64,000 nt of DNA from Anaplasma phagocytophilum str. Webster (lineage in GTDB: Bacteria > Pseudomonadota > Alphaproteobacteria > Rickettsiales > Anaplasmataceae): NCBI RefSeq assembly GCF_000964685.1, contig NZ_LANS01000001.1, positions 62,001 through 126,000 of the forward strand, read 5' to 3'. Below are positions 1 through 8,399 of the stretch, piece after piece. Position numbers and translations under genes: made by a program. The notes beneath the pieces were generated by a model. That model saw nothing but the letters and a program-made list of their open reading frames with translations, had not been told where the DNA came from and searched no databases. Position 1 is the stretch's first letter. Each line of letters begins with the position of its first letter.

Positions 1-222
1 TCGGGTGGGAGCCTGTACAGCTGTCTCAATATGTGGGTGGATCCTGTAACTATAAAGACTATACAGCGGAGCAGCATTTAATATTCATTACATGAAACTA
101 TATCTACATAGCTCAATAACACACCAATCTCCCAAAAACACAATAATAGTCGCAGTATATAGAGCTTCTTTTTGCATACACTAAGTACACATGTGCCATC
201 ACCTAGAAAAATAAACCTCTTC
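1..222. other. Left-edge non-coding stretch, possible gene tail
   Basis: Frame 1 on the + strand is open from base 1 to a TAA at 79-81 (26 codons), so the first 78 bases could be the 3' end of a gene lying outside the window. A stretch this short is open by chance fairly often, and the peptide is not recognisable. The rest is AT-rich sequence up to the stop codon of the minus-strand gene that ends at 223. Confidence 0.25.
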
Positions 223-2211
223 TTAATCCAAGACTACCCCTGCATTTACCTCACCCCTAATTTCTCTTTTCTCCCTTCCATAAACAAGCTCATATACCAC
301 ATCTGACAGAGAACCGCGACTTACCTTGACCAATGTATCTTCGCACGGGGCCACCCGAAAGTTTAGCGAAACTTCGTCCAATAACATGGCGTCTATGGGA
401 ACACTATACTCATTCCCCCTCATGAGTACATCTACACCCAAATTTCTCCAATAAGACTTAACATATAACCCTAAAACACTATGAACAGAACATGCTTCTA
501 ACTCTAAAGGCTCTACACCCCGTAGTATACTCAATTCCTTTGCAGCCCACATCCATACCGCAAGCTTCACAAAAAACATTAGAACACTAGGATCTGGCCA
601 CGCAGTAGCACAACACGTGGTTTCCAATATTTCAAACTCCCTTAACATTCTATAGATCCTGTTCCTACTACTACGTATATACTTCTCCTCCTCTTCTTTA
701 TTCCCTTCCCAATAAACTTGCTTCTCTTCTCCATGATAGGAAATCATACTTAAAATTGTCCGTTCATTCGGTCTAGTACAACCAAAAACATCGAAGTTTT
801 TAATTCTATAGGAAATATCCGAAACTAACATCCTGTAATGAGCATTTTTCTTAAGAAGCCTATACACCCTGGTTTTATGAAAATACGGGACCATAATTCC
901 ACACATGGCAAAGAACTCCATGCCCTTCTCATCCACAAAATCCAATATCATGGAGTGAGTCACATCATTTGTAGAAAACCTCAGGAGATTATCCATATGC
1001 TTTCTCATAATACCAAATGTCTTCACCTCACTGCATAGATCACCGTATATACTACTGAGCAATTTACCTTGAAACATCTCCCCCCCTAGGGATGTCATTG
1101 CAACGTGAATTGCAACTTCTTTGCTCCCAAAATCGTGCAGCATAATGCCGTTTAACCACGATTTTATACTGGTTCTATCGAAAAAGTTATGAGTATCTCT
1201 AGACAGCATCACATACATAACGGACAGCATATGCATGAGTGCTTTTTCTGCATAAACACATTCACGCTTATCAAATTTACTATAACCCTCTGCCCCCCTT
1301 TGTAGACTCTCTAGAAAAACAATTTCACTATTAGAAAAATAGGTGTTGTCAGGCTCCTTATTCCTACTTAATGCAATATCCTTGCTGTAGTCAATTACGT
1401 GCTGAAAGACCTCTTTATAGTTATACGCCGCCCACCATGCCCCCGGAAATGCATCGAAGATCGACGTACTGTCCACATCCATAAGTGCTTGCTTATAAGG
1501 CGTAGTACTCTTAGTCATACCTAGACAACAAACAGGGTACCACTTAAAAAATTCCATACCTATACCAGAAATTAATTCTTGCGACATGGCCATGGAATAC
1601 AAAATATACTCAACTACACTTCCCCTGAAATCCTCAACCATTGATATAGATATATGTCCCTCGTGAGGCAGTACTTTGAGCATTTTATTCATAGCACGCC
1701 TTCTAATCCCAGCAACAGATTTGCGTTCCTGAGACAAACAAAGAAATTTCTTCTCTAGCAATAATCTAAAATACCGCTCATCATGCTGTGAAAAAAATTC
1801 TATAGGAAACGCTATACCATTGCGTGGAAGCTGTTTACACTCCTGCAGTTTTCCTTCGTTTATCAGATAACTGTTAGCGTCAACCCCAATCTTAACTCCA
1901 TCAGATGTCTCTACTCTGGAATTTTCACTTATATGAACTTTACTAGAAAAAGGAATTGCCTTAACACCAGGTTCTTCCAGCAAAGCCGTTATATAATAAC
2001 CTTTTGTGCTACCAACGGGCTTTTTCTCTTTTTTAATCTGGGAGTATAACAGACATAATGAAAGCGAGATAAGTGTTAACGATACAAAAAGTAGCCACGT
2101 CGTAAAACGATCTTCAATTCCGTACTTAGCACCTACTACGCCAGCTGATACTAATACAACTATTCCGCTGATAAGTAATACCTTTCCTGTTCGTATGATA
2201 AGCATACCCAT
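223..2211 (-). CDS. Orphan membrane-anchored protein, 662 aa
   Basis: I do not recognise this family. The first ~60 residues hold two hydrophobic segments (about 8-28 and 38-56) separated by a short charged loop, then a lysine-rich KKEKK patch. A soluble region of about 600 residues follows, which fits an inner-membrane protein with a large cytoplasmic or periplasmic domain. Shorter hydrophobic stretches near residues 430-445 and 550-570 look like buried helices. Cysteines are fairly frequent and there are no repeats. Two start codons lie close together (MGML; 2211 or 2205), and the GGG just upstream suits either. Codon use is like its neighbours, so it is probably a real, lineage-specific gene. 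It stands alone, downstream of a ~460-bp gap. Confidence 0.8.
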   Translation of the reverse strand: MGMLIIRTGKVLLISGIVVLVSAGVVGAKYGIEDRFTTWLLFVSLTLISLSLCLLYSQIKKEKKPVGSTKGYYITALLEEPGVKAIPFSSKVHISENSRVETSDGVKIGVDANSYLINEGKLQECKQLPRNGIAFPIEFFSQHDERYFRLLLEKKFLCLSQERKSVAGIRRRAMNKMLKVLPHEGHISISMVEDFRGSVVEYILYSMAMSQELISGIGMEFFKWYPVCCLGMTKSTTPYKQALMDVDSTSIFDAFPGAWWAAYNYKEVFQHVIDYSKDIALSRNKEPDNTYFSNSEIVFLESLQRGAEGYSKFDKRECVYAEKALMHMLSVMYVMLSRDTHNFFDRTSIKSWLNGIMLHDFGSKEVAIHVAMTSLGGEMFQGKLLSSIYGDLCSEVKTFGIMRKHMDNLLRFSTNDVTHSMILDFVDEKGMEFFAMCGIMVPYFHKTRVYRLLKKNAHYRMLVSDISYRIKNFDVFGCTRPNERTILSMISYHGEEKQVYWEGNKEEEEKYIRSSRNRIYRMLREFEILETTCCATAWPDPSVLMFFVKLAVWMWAAKELSILRGVEPLELEACSVHSVLGLYVKSYWRNLGVDVLMRGNEYSVPIDAMLLDEVSLNFRVAPCEDTLVKVSRGSLSDVVYELVYGREKREIRGEVNAGVVLD

Positions 2212-2435
2212 CCCGTATTACCCCTTAAGCGGCATACCAGTAGGAAACACATCTCACACGTGAACATTTACAGCGATTATACTAAAATCTCAATACTTTT
2301 TTGCCTACTGCAGCATACACCTGCTATATAATACAGAATAGTCGTCCTCGCATAGCAACCGCAAAAAGAAAACCCCTTTTAGTATGAGCTTTTGAAAGCG
2401 CACTCCGCCCTGCACAAGAAAATCCTGTATTATAG

Positions 2436-2660
2436 GCCTTGATTAAAGTCAGCATTATTGTGCGCAATACACATGGTAGAGCATATATAGTGATGAACTC
2501 AAGGCATTTAGAGTCAATTACGTAGCTCGGAGCGGAAAATAGCCGTTGTGGATTCTGAATGTGCCCTTGTAATCATAATGCCATGACAAAGAGCACTTGA
2601 AGCAGCTAATACAAGAGCTCGACGACAAGGTGGTTAATCCGTTTGTGCGCCATGCTTAAA
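2436..2660 (+). pseudogene. Decayed fragment of pccB 3' region
   Basis: Translating the + strand gives, across a frameshift and in-frame stops, a peptide that follows the C-terminal part of Pcc[10 protein letters not shown] at about 2485-2511 is identical to the intact protein. KIAVVDSECALVII aligns with [14 protein letters not shown], and KEHLKQLIQELDDKVVNPF aligns with [19 protein letters not shown]. About 75 codons are represented. The intact pccB is 7.5 kb away on the opposite strand (10030-11559), so this is an old inverted partial duplicate. It has no start codon and is surely not translated as a PccB piece. Confidence 0.75.
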
Positions 2661-2670
2661 AGTACCACAC

Positions 2671-3861
2671 CTATGAGCTTATCGCCTGATGCTTTCTTCC
2701 TATGACTCGAGTAACACATATGTCTGACCACACATTTAATGCAGTTTCAAACATGTCAAGGATAGAATACATGGGCAATATCAAACCCATAACATGCAAG
2801 GGCACCTTCATATAAGTAAGGTAACTCATGACCATAAAATAACATCCCATAGGCACGCCCGCATTACCTACAGCTCCTCCTATAGCGAAAATAACCCATA
2901 TTAAGATTTCCATAAATGAAAAAGAATGCAAATTAACTTCACATACAAAAAGTACTGTTATCAAGATGAATGAAGCACATGCATTCATGTTTATGCTTGC
3001 GCACAGCGGCAATACAAAAGACGTTACTCTTTTTGATTCACCTAAACCTTCATTGACACACTTAATGGTCACTGGTAACGCAACTACGGATGATCTGGAA
3101 AAAAACGCAGTTACTAACGATGGTAAAACAGCTTTCAATGTGGGTATCACCGGTATACCCTTTGCCATCAGTAACCCGGGCAATACTATAACCGCTTGTA
3201 TGGCGTTGGCCAACATAACGCATAGTACATACTTTGTAAGCCCATTAGAAAAATCTTGTCCCTGAGGCATGCACAAAAACACAGTCATAAATCCCCACAC
3301 CGCCAGTGGCATAAGATATGTAAGAAAACCTGCAGCTCGTAAAAATACCTCAAACATCGCAGAGAAAAATTTGCTCAGAAATGCACGCTGTTCGTCTTCA
3401 ATAAATAAGCACCCCGCCCCTAACAAAAAAGAGACTCCTATACAGCCTATTACATTATTATCGAGAAAAATTCGCACGAAATTGTCTGGAAATACTGACA
3501 TAAGGTGTGCACCATAATCCCAGTCCATAACACTAGACGAATCGGATACTTCAGAGATGTTTATACCTTGAGCCGGCGCTATGACTATGTACAAGCATAA
3601 CCCGATCAACGCTGCTACTGTAGTCGTTGCTAGCGCATAAAAGATAGTGCTACCTATAAGACTCTTAGCATCTTTTAAGCCGCTTAACCCAGAAAAAGTC
3701 GACATTACGGACAGAAATATCATGGGAATACCCACGAGTTTCAGCAAACCTATGAACATGGAACTGACGCCCTGAGCTGCTTCTAATAGTACAGGAATAT
3801 CCAGATACTTGGTTAAAAATGCAAAACCTACAGCAAGGAAAATAAGAAAAAACTTCAACAT
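2671..3861 (-). CDS. gltP: Dicarboxylate/amino acid:cation symporter (DAACS family)
   Basis: A 396-residue polytopic membrane protein of the glutamate/aspartate/C4-dicarboxylate symporter family (GltP/DctA/GltPh type), expected to import acidic amino acids or dicarboxylates with Na+ or H+ across the inner membrane. The N-terminal helices, the serine-rich re-entrant loop (FFSRSSVVALPVT, about residues 253-265) and the following helices are in family order, and the length fits. The usual NMDGTA sodium/substrate signature reads NMNACA here, and the second re-entrant loop reads GVPMGC, so ion coupling or substrate may differ from the textbook members. GAGAG lies upstream of the ATG as a ribosome binding site. 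It is monocistronic. Imported amino acids would matter to an organism with little amino acid synthesis. The family call is firm; the substrate is not known. Confidence 0.85.
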   Translation of the reverse strand: MLKFFLIFLAVGFAFLTKYLDIPVLLEAAQGVSSMFIGLLKLVGIPMIFLSVMSTFSGLSGLKDAKSLIGSTIFYALATTTVAALIGLCLYIVIAPAQGINISEVSDSSSVMDWDYGAHLMSVFPDNFVRIFLDNNVIGCIGVSFLLGAGCLFIEDEQRAFLSKFFSAMFEVFLRAAGFLTYLMPLAVWGFMTVFLCMPQGQDFSNGLTKYVLCVMLANAIQAVIVLPGLLMAKGIPVIPTLKAVLPSLVTAFFSRSSVVALPVTIKCVNEGLGESKRVTSFVLPLCASINMNACASFILITVLFVCEVNLHSFSFMEILIWVIFAIGGAVGNAGVPMGCYFMVMSYLTYMKVPLHVMGLILPMYSILDMFETALNVWSDICVTRVIGRKHQAISS

Positions 3862-3949
3862 ACTACTCTCAACAATTCCAGTACTTCAGTTCAAAACCAT
3901 AAAGCACACCACCTTTGCTAACACTTTACAAAAATAAAACCACTCTATA

Positions 3950-4086
3950 AACCAGAAAACCAAGTGGCCATGAGCATCACAAAAAGCAATACAAACCTAA
4001 ACCCATTTCGCAAGCGGAGGCATCATTATGGCATCGGAATTACCGTCCGTCATTAATCCAAACCTGCTACTACGGTTCGTAAAGCG
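3950..4086 (-). pseudogene. Tandem duplicate of the hemF 3' end
   Basis: Bases 3966-4086 repeat the last ~120 bases of hemF (4132-4256) almost exactly, including the codons for RFGLMTDGNSDAIMM. The copy lacks six bases (TAGACA on the + strand), so SMPPL becomes PPL, and it diverges where the TTCG/GGTCG difference begins near 4076. The reading frame runs on through unrelated sequence, so no HemF domain is made. It lies immediately downstream of hemF in the same orientation. Confidence 0.9.
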
Positions 4087-4162
4087 ACAGCACAAAACCA
4101 TCCTACAAGCCACAAAACCACGTTGCCAGATGGCCATGAACATCACAAAAAGCAATACAAAC

Positions 4163-4987
4163 CTAAACCCATTTCGCAAGCGGAGGCATAGACATCATTA
4201 TGGCATCGGAATTACCGTCCGTCATTAATCCAAACCTGGTACCACGGTCGTAAAGCAAATTGAACTCTACATAGCGACCACGACTGATAAGCTGATAATC
4301 TCGCTCTTCTTCACTCCACTCCTTATGCATATTCCGTCTCACTATCGCCGGATAAACCTCTAGAAAACATTCCCCAACCGCGCGAGTAAAGGCAAAGTCC
4401 TTCTCAAAGCCAGTCTGCAGATAATCGTAGAATATTCCGCCGACTCCCCTAGGCTCCTTCCTATGCGGAAGATAGAAATATTCGTCACAGTTCTTTTTAA
4501 ACTGATCGTAGTAGTGCGCATCAAACTTATTACACATGGCTTTCAAGGCATCATGGAAGAAAATAGTGTCATCATCATTGTGATACACAGGAGTAAGGTC
4601 GATACCACCACCAAACCAACTCTTTGAAGTACAAATAAACCTTGTATTCATGTGTATCGCTGGAACAAATGGTGAACACATATGTGCAACAATAGAAACG
4701 CCACTCGCCCAAAATTCACCATTACTTTCTCGTGCACCTGGAATTTCTGCAGCAAAGTCGCTTTTCAGCTTTCCGTGCACTATAGAAAAATTAACACCCG
4801 CTTTTTCAAATACAGATCCTAGAATGATAACTGACTCCCCGCCACCGCCACCTTCTCTTTCCCATTTTCTTTTCTTAATTGTGGGAGCATTGTCAGAAAA
4901 ATCTGCCTCTACTGCAAGAAATGCACTAACTATTTTATCCCTTAAAACAGCAAACCACTCAGTAACTAGATCTTTTTTCTCGTCCAT
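4163..4987 (-). CDS. hemF: Oxygen-dependent coproporphyrinogen III oxidase
   Basis: Converts coproporphyrinogen III to protoporphyrinogen IX with O2 in the cytoplasm, a late step of haem synthesis. It would supply the cytochrome bc1 genes found further along. Family landmarks are present in order: GGGGGES then SVFEKAGVNFS (about 45-69), HMNTRF, SWFGGGIDLTP, a YYDQFKKNCDEYFYLPHR segment, RGVGGIFYDY and, near the end, GRYVEFNLLYDRGTRFGL and MSMPPLAKW. At 274 residues it is complete for an alphaproteobacterial HemF, which lacks the C-terminal extension of the enterobacterial enzyme. The start is the ATG at 4987. A partial copy of its 3' end follows immediately downstream. Confidence 0.95.
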   Translation of the reverse strand: MDEKKDLVTEWFAVLRDKIVSAFLAVEADFSDNAPTIKKRKWEREGGGGGESVIILGSVFEKAGVNFSIVHGKLKSDFAAEIPGARESNGEFWASGVSIVAHMCSPFVPAIHMNTRFICTSKSWFGGGIDLTPVYHNDDDTIFFHDALKAMCNKFDAHYYDQFKKNCDEYFYLPHRKEPRGVGGIFYDYLQTGFEKDFAFTRAVGECFLEVYPAIVRRNMHKEWSEEERDYQLISRGRYVEFNLLYDRGTRFGLMTDGNSDAIMMSMPPLAKWV

Positions 4988-5169
4988 CTTAGAGCTCTCA
5001 ACACATCAACAATCTATCCATATTTAAAGAGCACAAACAAAACACCCCTCTACCACTACCACAGAGAATATGCTCTAGATAGTAGCAAATATATTCCATT
5101 TAAAAGGTAATACTACTAAATTACGGAGTCCTTATAGCACAGCATAAACTGAGCAGCCCACTATATAAC

Positions 5170-6153
5170 TCAGTCCTTGGAAAAATCGCCGCATATACTG
5201 GTGCCGGTTCCATTGATAGTAAATAACTCCATAAGCAAAATATGCGGTATTGAACCATCCACAACATGCGCAGTACCACACGTTTCCCTAGCGAATTTTA
5301 TACAAGTTTGCAACCTCTGGACCATAGTCTCACAAACCTTACCGTCATTTAACAACTTCTCAGCTTGCTCTACCGTACCTACCAGCAATTCATCATCATG
5401 CTGCATATTTTTTATATCCTCTGCACTATCAGTAAGGATAACTAACTTAGCCGCCGATAACGAAGATGCAATAGCCCCTGCAACCAAATCAGGGTTGACC
5501 ACATGCGTCATTCCATTTGGGCCTCTACAAATTGGCGAGACGATAGGAATAAAATCCGATTCCTCTAGGAAAAATAACAACTCCGTGTTGACACTCTGAG
5601 GCTCACCAACAAACCCTATATCCATTATCTTTTCTACATTGTTTGGTTGCCCATTTCGTGCAGTGAAGCACACCTTCTTTGCCTCTACCAAGCATGCATC
5701 CTTCCCGCTTATACCCACGGCATAGCCGCCATTTTCATTAATTGTCTGAACAATTTCCTTATTTACCAAACCAGAAAGCACCATTTCCGTGATTTCTAAA
5801 ACCTCAGAATCGACAACCCGGAAATCATTTACAAAGACTCCTTCTTTTTTGCCAAACTTCTCTAAAACCTCTTCTACCCGATAATTCCCGCCATGCACGA
5901 TTATCGGATGAATGCCTACTTGCTTTAATAGCACTATGTCACTAGCAAAACTATCTGCAAGCCTCTTATCTTGAAGAGCCGTGCCATCGTACTTGATAAC
6001 AAACGTCTCACCAGAAAACTGATGTATACTCTTTATAGACTCAGATAGAACTCGTGCTTCGTTTAACCACTGATCTTCTTCGGAAAGCTGACCGCCCTCA
6101 AGCCACGGACCATTCTCCTTGCGAGAACCTTTAGATACATCTTGAAATTTCAT
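5170..6153 (-). CDS. argB: Acetylglutamate kinase homologue with altered motifs
   Basis: A 327-residue amino acid kinase-fold protein, collinear with ArgB, which phosphorylates N-acetylglutamate in arginine synthesis. Conserved parts include VIKY (about 53), IIVHGG (about 83), VNKEIV, GISGKDA, VNPD and a C-terminal LMELFTINGTGTSI. Several catalytic motifs differ from the family. KYGG is KYDG, HGGG is HGGN, and the segment normally GGMIPK reads ETMVQR, so the invariant lysine is an arginine. An N-terminal extension of about 45 residues precedes the fold. The start at 6153 has GGGAG seven bases upstream and lies inside the end of engB (23-bp overlap), so the two are co-transcribed and translationally coupled. 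No other arginine gene is in the window. It may be inactive, altered in substrate, or kept for another role. Confidence 0.85.
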   Translation of the reverse strand: MKFQDVSKGSRKENGPWLEGGQLSEEDQWLNEARVLSESIKSIHQFSGETFVIKYDGTALQDKRLADSFASDIVLLKQVGIHPIIVHGGNYRVEEVLEKFGKKEGVFVNDFRVVDSEVLEITEMVLSGLVNKEIVQTINENGGYAVGISGKDACLVEAKKVCFTARNGQPNNVEKIMDIGFVGEPQSVNTELLFFLEESDFIPIVSPICRGPNGMTHVVNPDLVAGAIASSLSAAKLVILTDSAEDIKNMQHDDELLVGTVEQAEKLLNDGKVCETMVQRLQTCIKFARETCGTAHVVDGSIPHILLMELFTINGTGTSICGDFSKD

Positions 6154-6712
6154 GAGCCAACTCCCTTATTCCCCTTCCAGATTTACTACTTACCCACATG
6201 ATTGGTTGTAGCAAAAAATTACCGCCTTGTGCTTGATTTTGCACGAAAGATACCATACTACCAAGCGCTTGCTCAGAAAGTTTATCCGCCTTTGTCAGAA
6301 CGATACTGTAGTAAATACCGTGCTCCTCCAACCAGCACAAAAAATCCCTATCTATCTCCTTAAGACCAATTCTGGAATCTATAAGTAAAACTAGCCTCTG
6401 TAAAGCTTCTCTACTCATTAAGTAGTGTTCCATGACGTCTAGATACCCCCTAGTCGCTTCCTTAGACGCTTTAGAGTAGCCATATCCTGGAAGATCCACC
6501 AATGCCACGATTCCCTTATTAAGGTAAAAGTTAATTTGCCTTGTAGAACCGGGATTAGAAGAAGTTTTGGCGTTTTTCTTGTTATTGGTAATGGCATTTA
6601 TCAAACTAGACTTCCCCACGTTCGATCTACCTGCAAACGCTACTTCTGGGACACCAAAATCTGGAAATGACTTCCGATCCTGCACCCCAGCAACAAATCT
6701 ACAGCCAAGCAT
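6131..6712 (-). CDS. engB: Ribosome biogenesis GTPase EngB/YsxC
   Basis: A 193-residue TrmE-Era-EngA-YihA-Septin-like GTPase, essential in many bacteria for large ribosomal subunit assembly. The G motifs are clear: G1 GRSNVGKSS (about 28-36), a G2 threonine in the GSTRQINF loop, G3 DLPGYG, G4 TKAD and a G5-type SSKSG. The length is normal. The ATG at 6712 directly precedes LGCRFVAGVQDRKSFPD, which matches the family N-terminus. Its 3' end overlaps argB, so the two form an operon read leftward. prfA is divergent, 325 bp away. Confidence 0.95.
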   Translation of the reverse strand: MLGCRFVAGVQDRKSFPDFGVPEVAFAGRSNVGKSSLINAITNNKKNAKTSSNPGSTRQINFYLNKGIVALVDLPGYGYSKASKEATRGYLDVMEHYLMSREALQRLVLLIDSRIGLKEIDRDFLCWLEEHGIYYSIVLTKADKLSEQALGSMVSFVQNQAQGGNFLLQPIMWVSSKSGRGIRELAHEISRCI

Positions 6713-7037
6713 ATAGACACCCCGTTAACCTGGAAAAATCCGTTCCCATCTGTGTCTCATACGGTAAACACAAGCCGAATTCAACTTACCCCAGATAGCA
6801 ACACTATAAAGCCATAGGGACTAATTGTATACAAATGAGTTTACAGGAAATCACGCTTGTCACTGAAAAATACTTTTATATATTCTCTTTTCGATATCGC
6901 TCGAATATCAATGTAAATCTATTGCAAACAGTAGTACAAAAATTTACAATTCCAGATACGGGTGTTTGTAGCAGCGGTATGCTTCTGTCACTTACATACT
7001 TACCGTTTCTGGGCGTTTTAGAGGTACAGGTAGAATT
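6713..7037. other. Divergent intergenic region engB / prfA
   Basis: About 325 bp between two divergent genes, so it should hold both promoters. I could not assign convincing -35/-10 pairs. A 68-codon + strand frame (6835-7041) ends in an ATGA overlap with the prfA start, but it has no ribosome binding site and no recognisable product. Confidence 0.4.
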
Positions 7038-8117
7038 ATGAGCTTTGAAAGCACCTTTGAGGGGTTGTGTGAAAAATTTCGCATTTTGAAACAACAGCTT
7101 TCCGCCCCCGAGACACTTGGAACCCAAGCTTTTGTCGTGGCATCGCGTGAGTATTCAGACTTACTCCCTATCATGTCTTTGATCGAAAAATACAAATCTA
7201 CGCAGAAGGAAATTGCGGAATTGGAAGAGTTAGTAAATAGCGCCAGTACTGACCCTGAACTCCGCAGCCTAGCTAAAGATGAGTCACACATCAAACAAAA
7301 ACTCTTACCTAAGCTCAGACACGAACTACAACTATCGCTGCTGCCCAAGGATAGAGACGATTCTCGTAATGCAATTTTAGAGATTAGAGCAGGTACAGGG
7401 GGCGAAGAGGCCGCGCTATTCGTGGGGAATCTATATCGTATGTACCTTAAGTATGCTGAAAGAAAAAATTGGAAGGTGGAAACCATTAACATTTCCACAA
7501 CAGGAATCGGCGGCTATAAAGAGGCATCGTTTAGTATAGGCGGTAAAGATGTTTTTGCGCGGCTGAAGTTCGAATCCGGCGTGCACAGAGTACAGAGAGT
7601 GCCTGAAACTGAATCATCAGGTAGGTTGCACACATCTGCTGCAACTGTGGCTGTTTTACCTGAAGTTGAGGAAGTAGATCTAAAAATTGATGAAAAAGAT
7701 CTCAGAATAGACGTTTACCGTTCTAGTGGACCTGGAGGACAATCAGTAAATACCACAGACAGTGCTGTCAGAATAACACATATCCCTACCGGCATAGTGG
7801 TAATCCAGCAGGATGAAAAATCGCAACATAAGAATAAGAGTAAAGCATTAAAAGTGCTCAGGGCTAGGTTATATAACCTAGAAAAACAAAAAAGGGAGGA
7901 GGAGATCTCTAAAATGCGTAAAAGTCAGATAGGTTCCGGAGACCGGTCCGAGCGCATTAGGACCTATAATTTTCTTCAGTCCCGCATCACTGACCACAGG
8001 ATCAATTTGACGTCGTACAGGCTCGATTACGTAATGAAGGAAGGAGACTTAGACGAGTTCATAGATGCTCTAGTCGCAGATGATCAAGCTAATAAGCTGA
8101 AACAAATAACGCACTGA
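7038..8117 (+). CDS. prfA: Peptide chain release factor 1
   Basis: A 359-residue class I release factor that reads UAA/UAG and hydrolyses peptidyl-tRNA on the ribosome. Landmarks are the anticodon-like tripeptide PET in [13 protein letters not shown] (RF1 type, not the SPF of RF2) and the catalytic GGQ in [19 protein letters not shown]. An N-terminal helical domain and a C-terminal helical domain ([17 protein letters not shown]) complete it. The length is typical of RF1. The ATG at 7038 is preceded by AGGTAG. A decayed duplicate of the last ~80 bases sits about 120 bp downstream. Confidence 0.97.
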   Translation: MSFESTFEGLCEKFRILKQQLSAPETLGTQAFVVASREYSDLLPIMSLIEKYKSTQKEIAELEELVNSASTDPELRSLAKDESHIKQKLLPKLRHELQLSLLPKDRDDSRNAILEIRAGTGGEEAALFVGNLYRMYLKYAERKNWKVETINISTTGIGGYKEASFSIGGKDVFARLKFESGVHRVQRVPETESSGRLHTSAATVAVLPEVEEVDLKIDEKDLRIDVYRSSGPGGQSVNTTDSAVRITHIPTGIVVIQQDEKSQHKNKSKALKVLRARLYNLEKQKREEEISKMRKSQIGSGDRSERIRTYNFLQSRITDHRINLTSYRLDYVMKEGDLDEFIDALVADDQANKLKQITH

Positions 8118-8229
8118 AGCCTCGTTTCATACTATGGACCAACTGTTTGGGATTTATTCCCTTAGGGTACGTAGTAATAAGACGGTCCTTAAGTTGTATC
8201 TCTATGTACAGGGTGCGGCGTGTTACATG

Positions 8230-8320
8230 ATACATTTGACGTCACACAAACTAGGTTGTGTCATGAAATAAGAAGGCTTGGACAGGTTCATAAACGCTCT
8301 CGGCACGGATGATCCAAGTT
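8230..8320 (+). pseudogene. Degenerate duplicate of the prfA 3' end
   Basis: The stretch from TTGACGTCACACAAACTAGG to GATGATCCAAG follows the last part of prfA (about 8005-8090, TTGACGTCGTACAGGCTCGA to GATGATCAAGC) base for base with no large gap, at roughly two-thirds identity. It is interrupted by stops, has no start and lies in the same orientation as prfA. The rest of the 8118-8444 gap shows no recognisable content. Confidence 0.7.
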
Positions 8321-8399
8321 TTGATGTGTGGCAGGAATGACTTTTCCCTGACAGTGCGCTACACAAACTCTTGTGTCTTTTGTTTTCTACTATGAATAA

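Noticed and set aside
6835..7041. 68-codon + strand gene overlapping the prfA start by ATGA
   Set aside because: No ribosome binding site, no recognisable product and it spans the expected promoter region. The ATGA overlap is probably chance.
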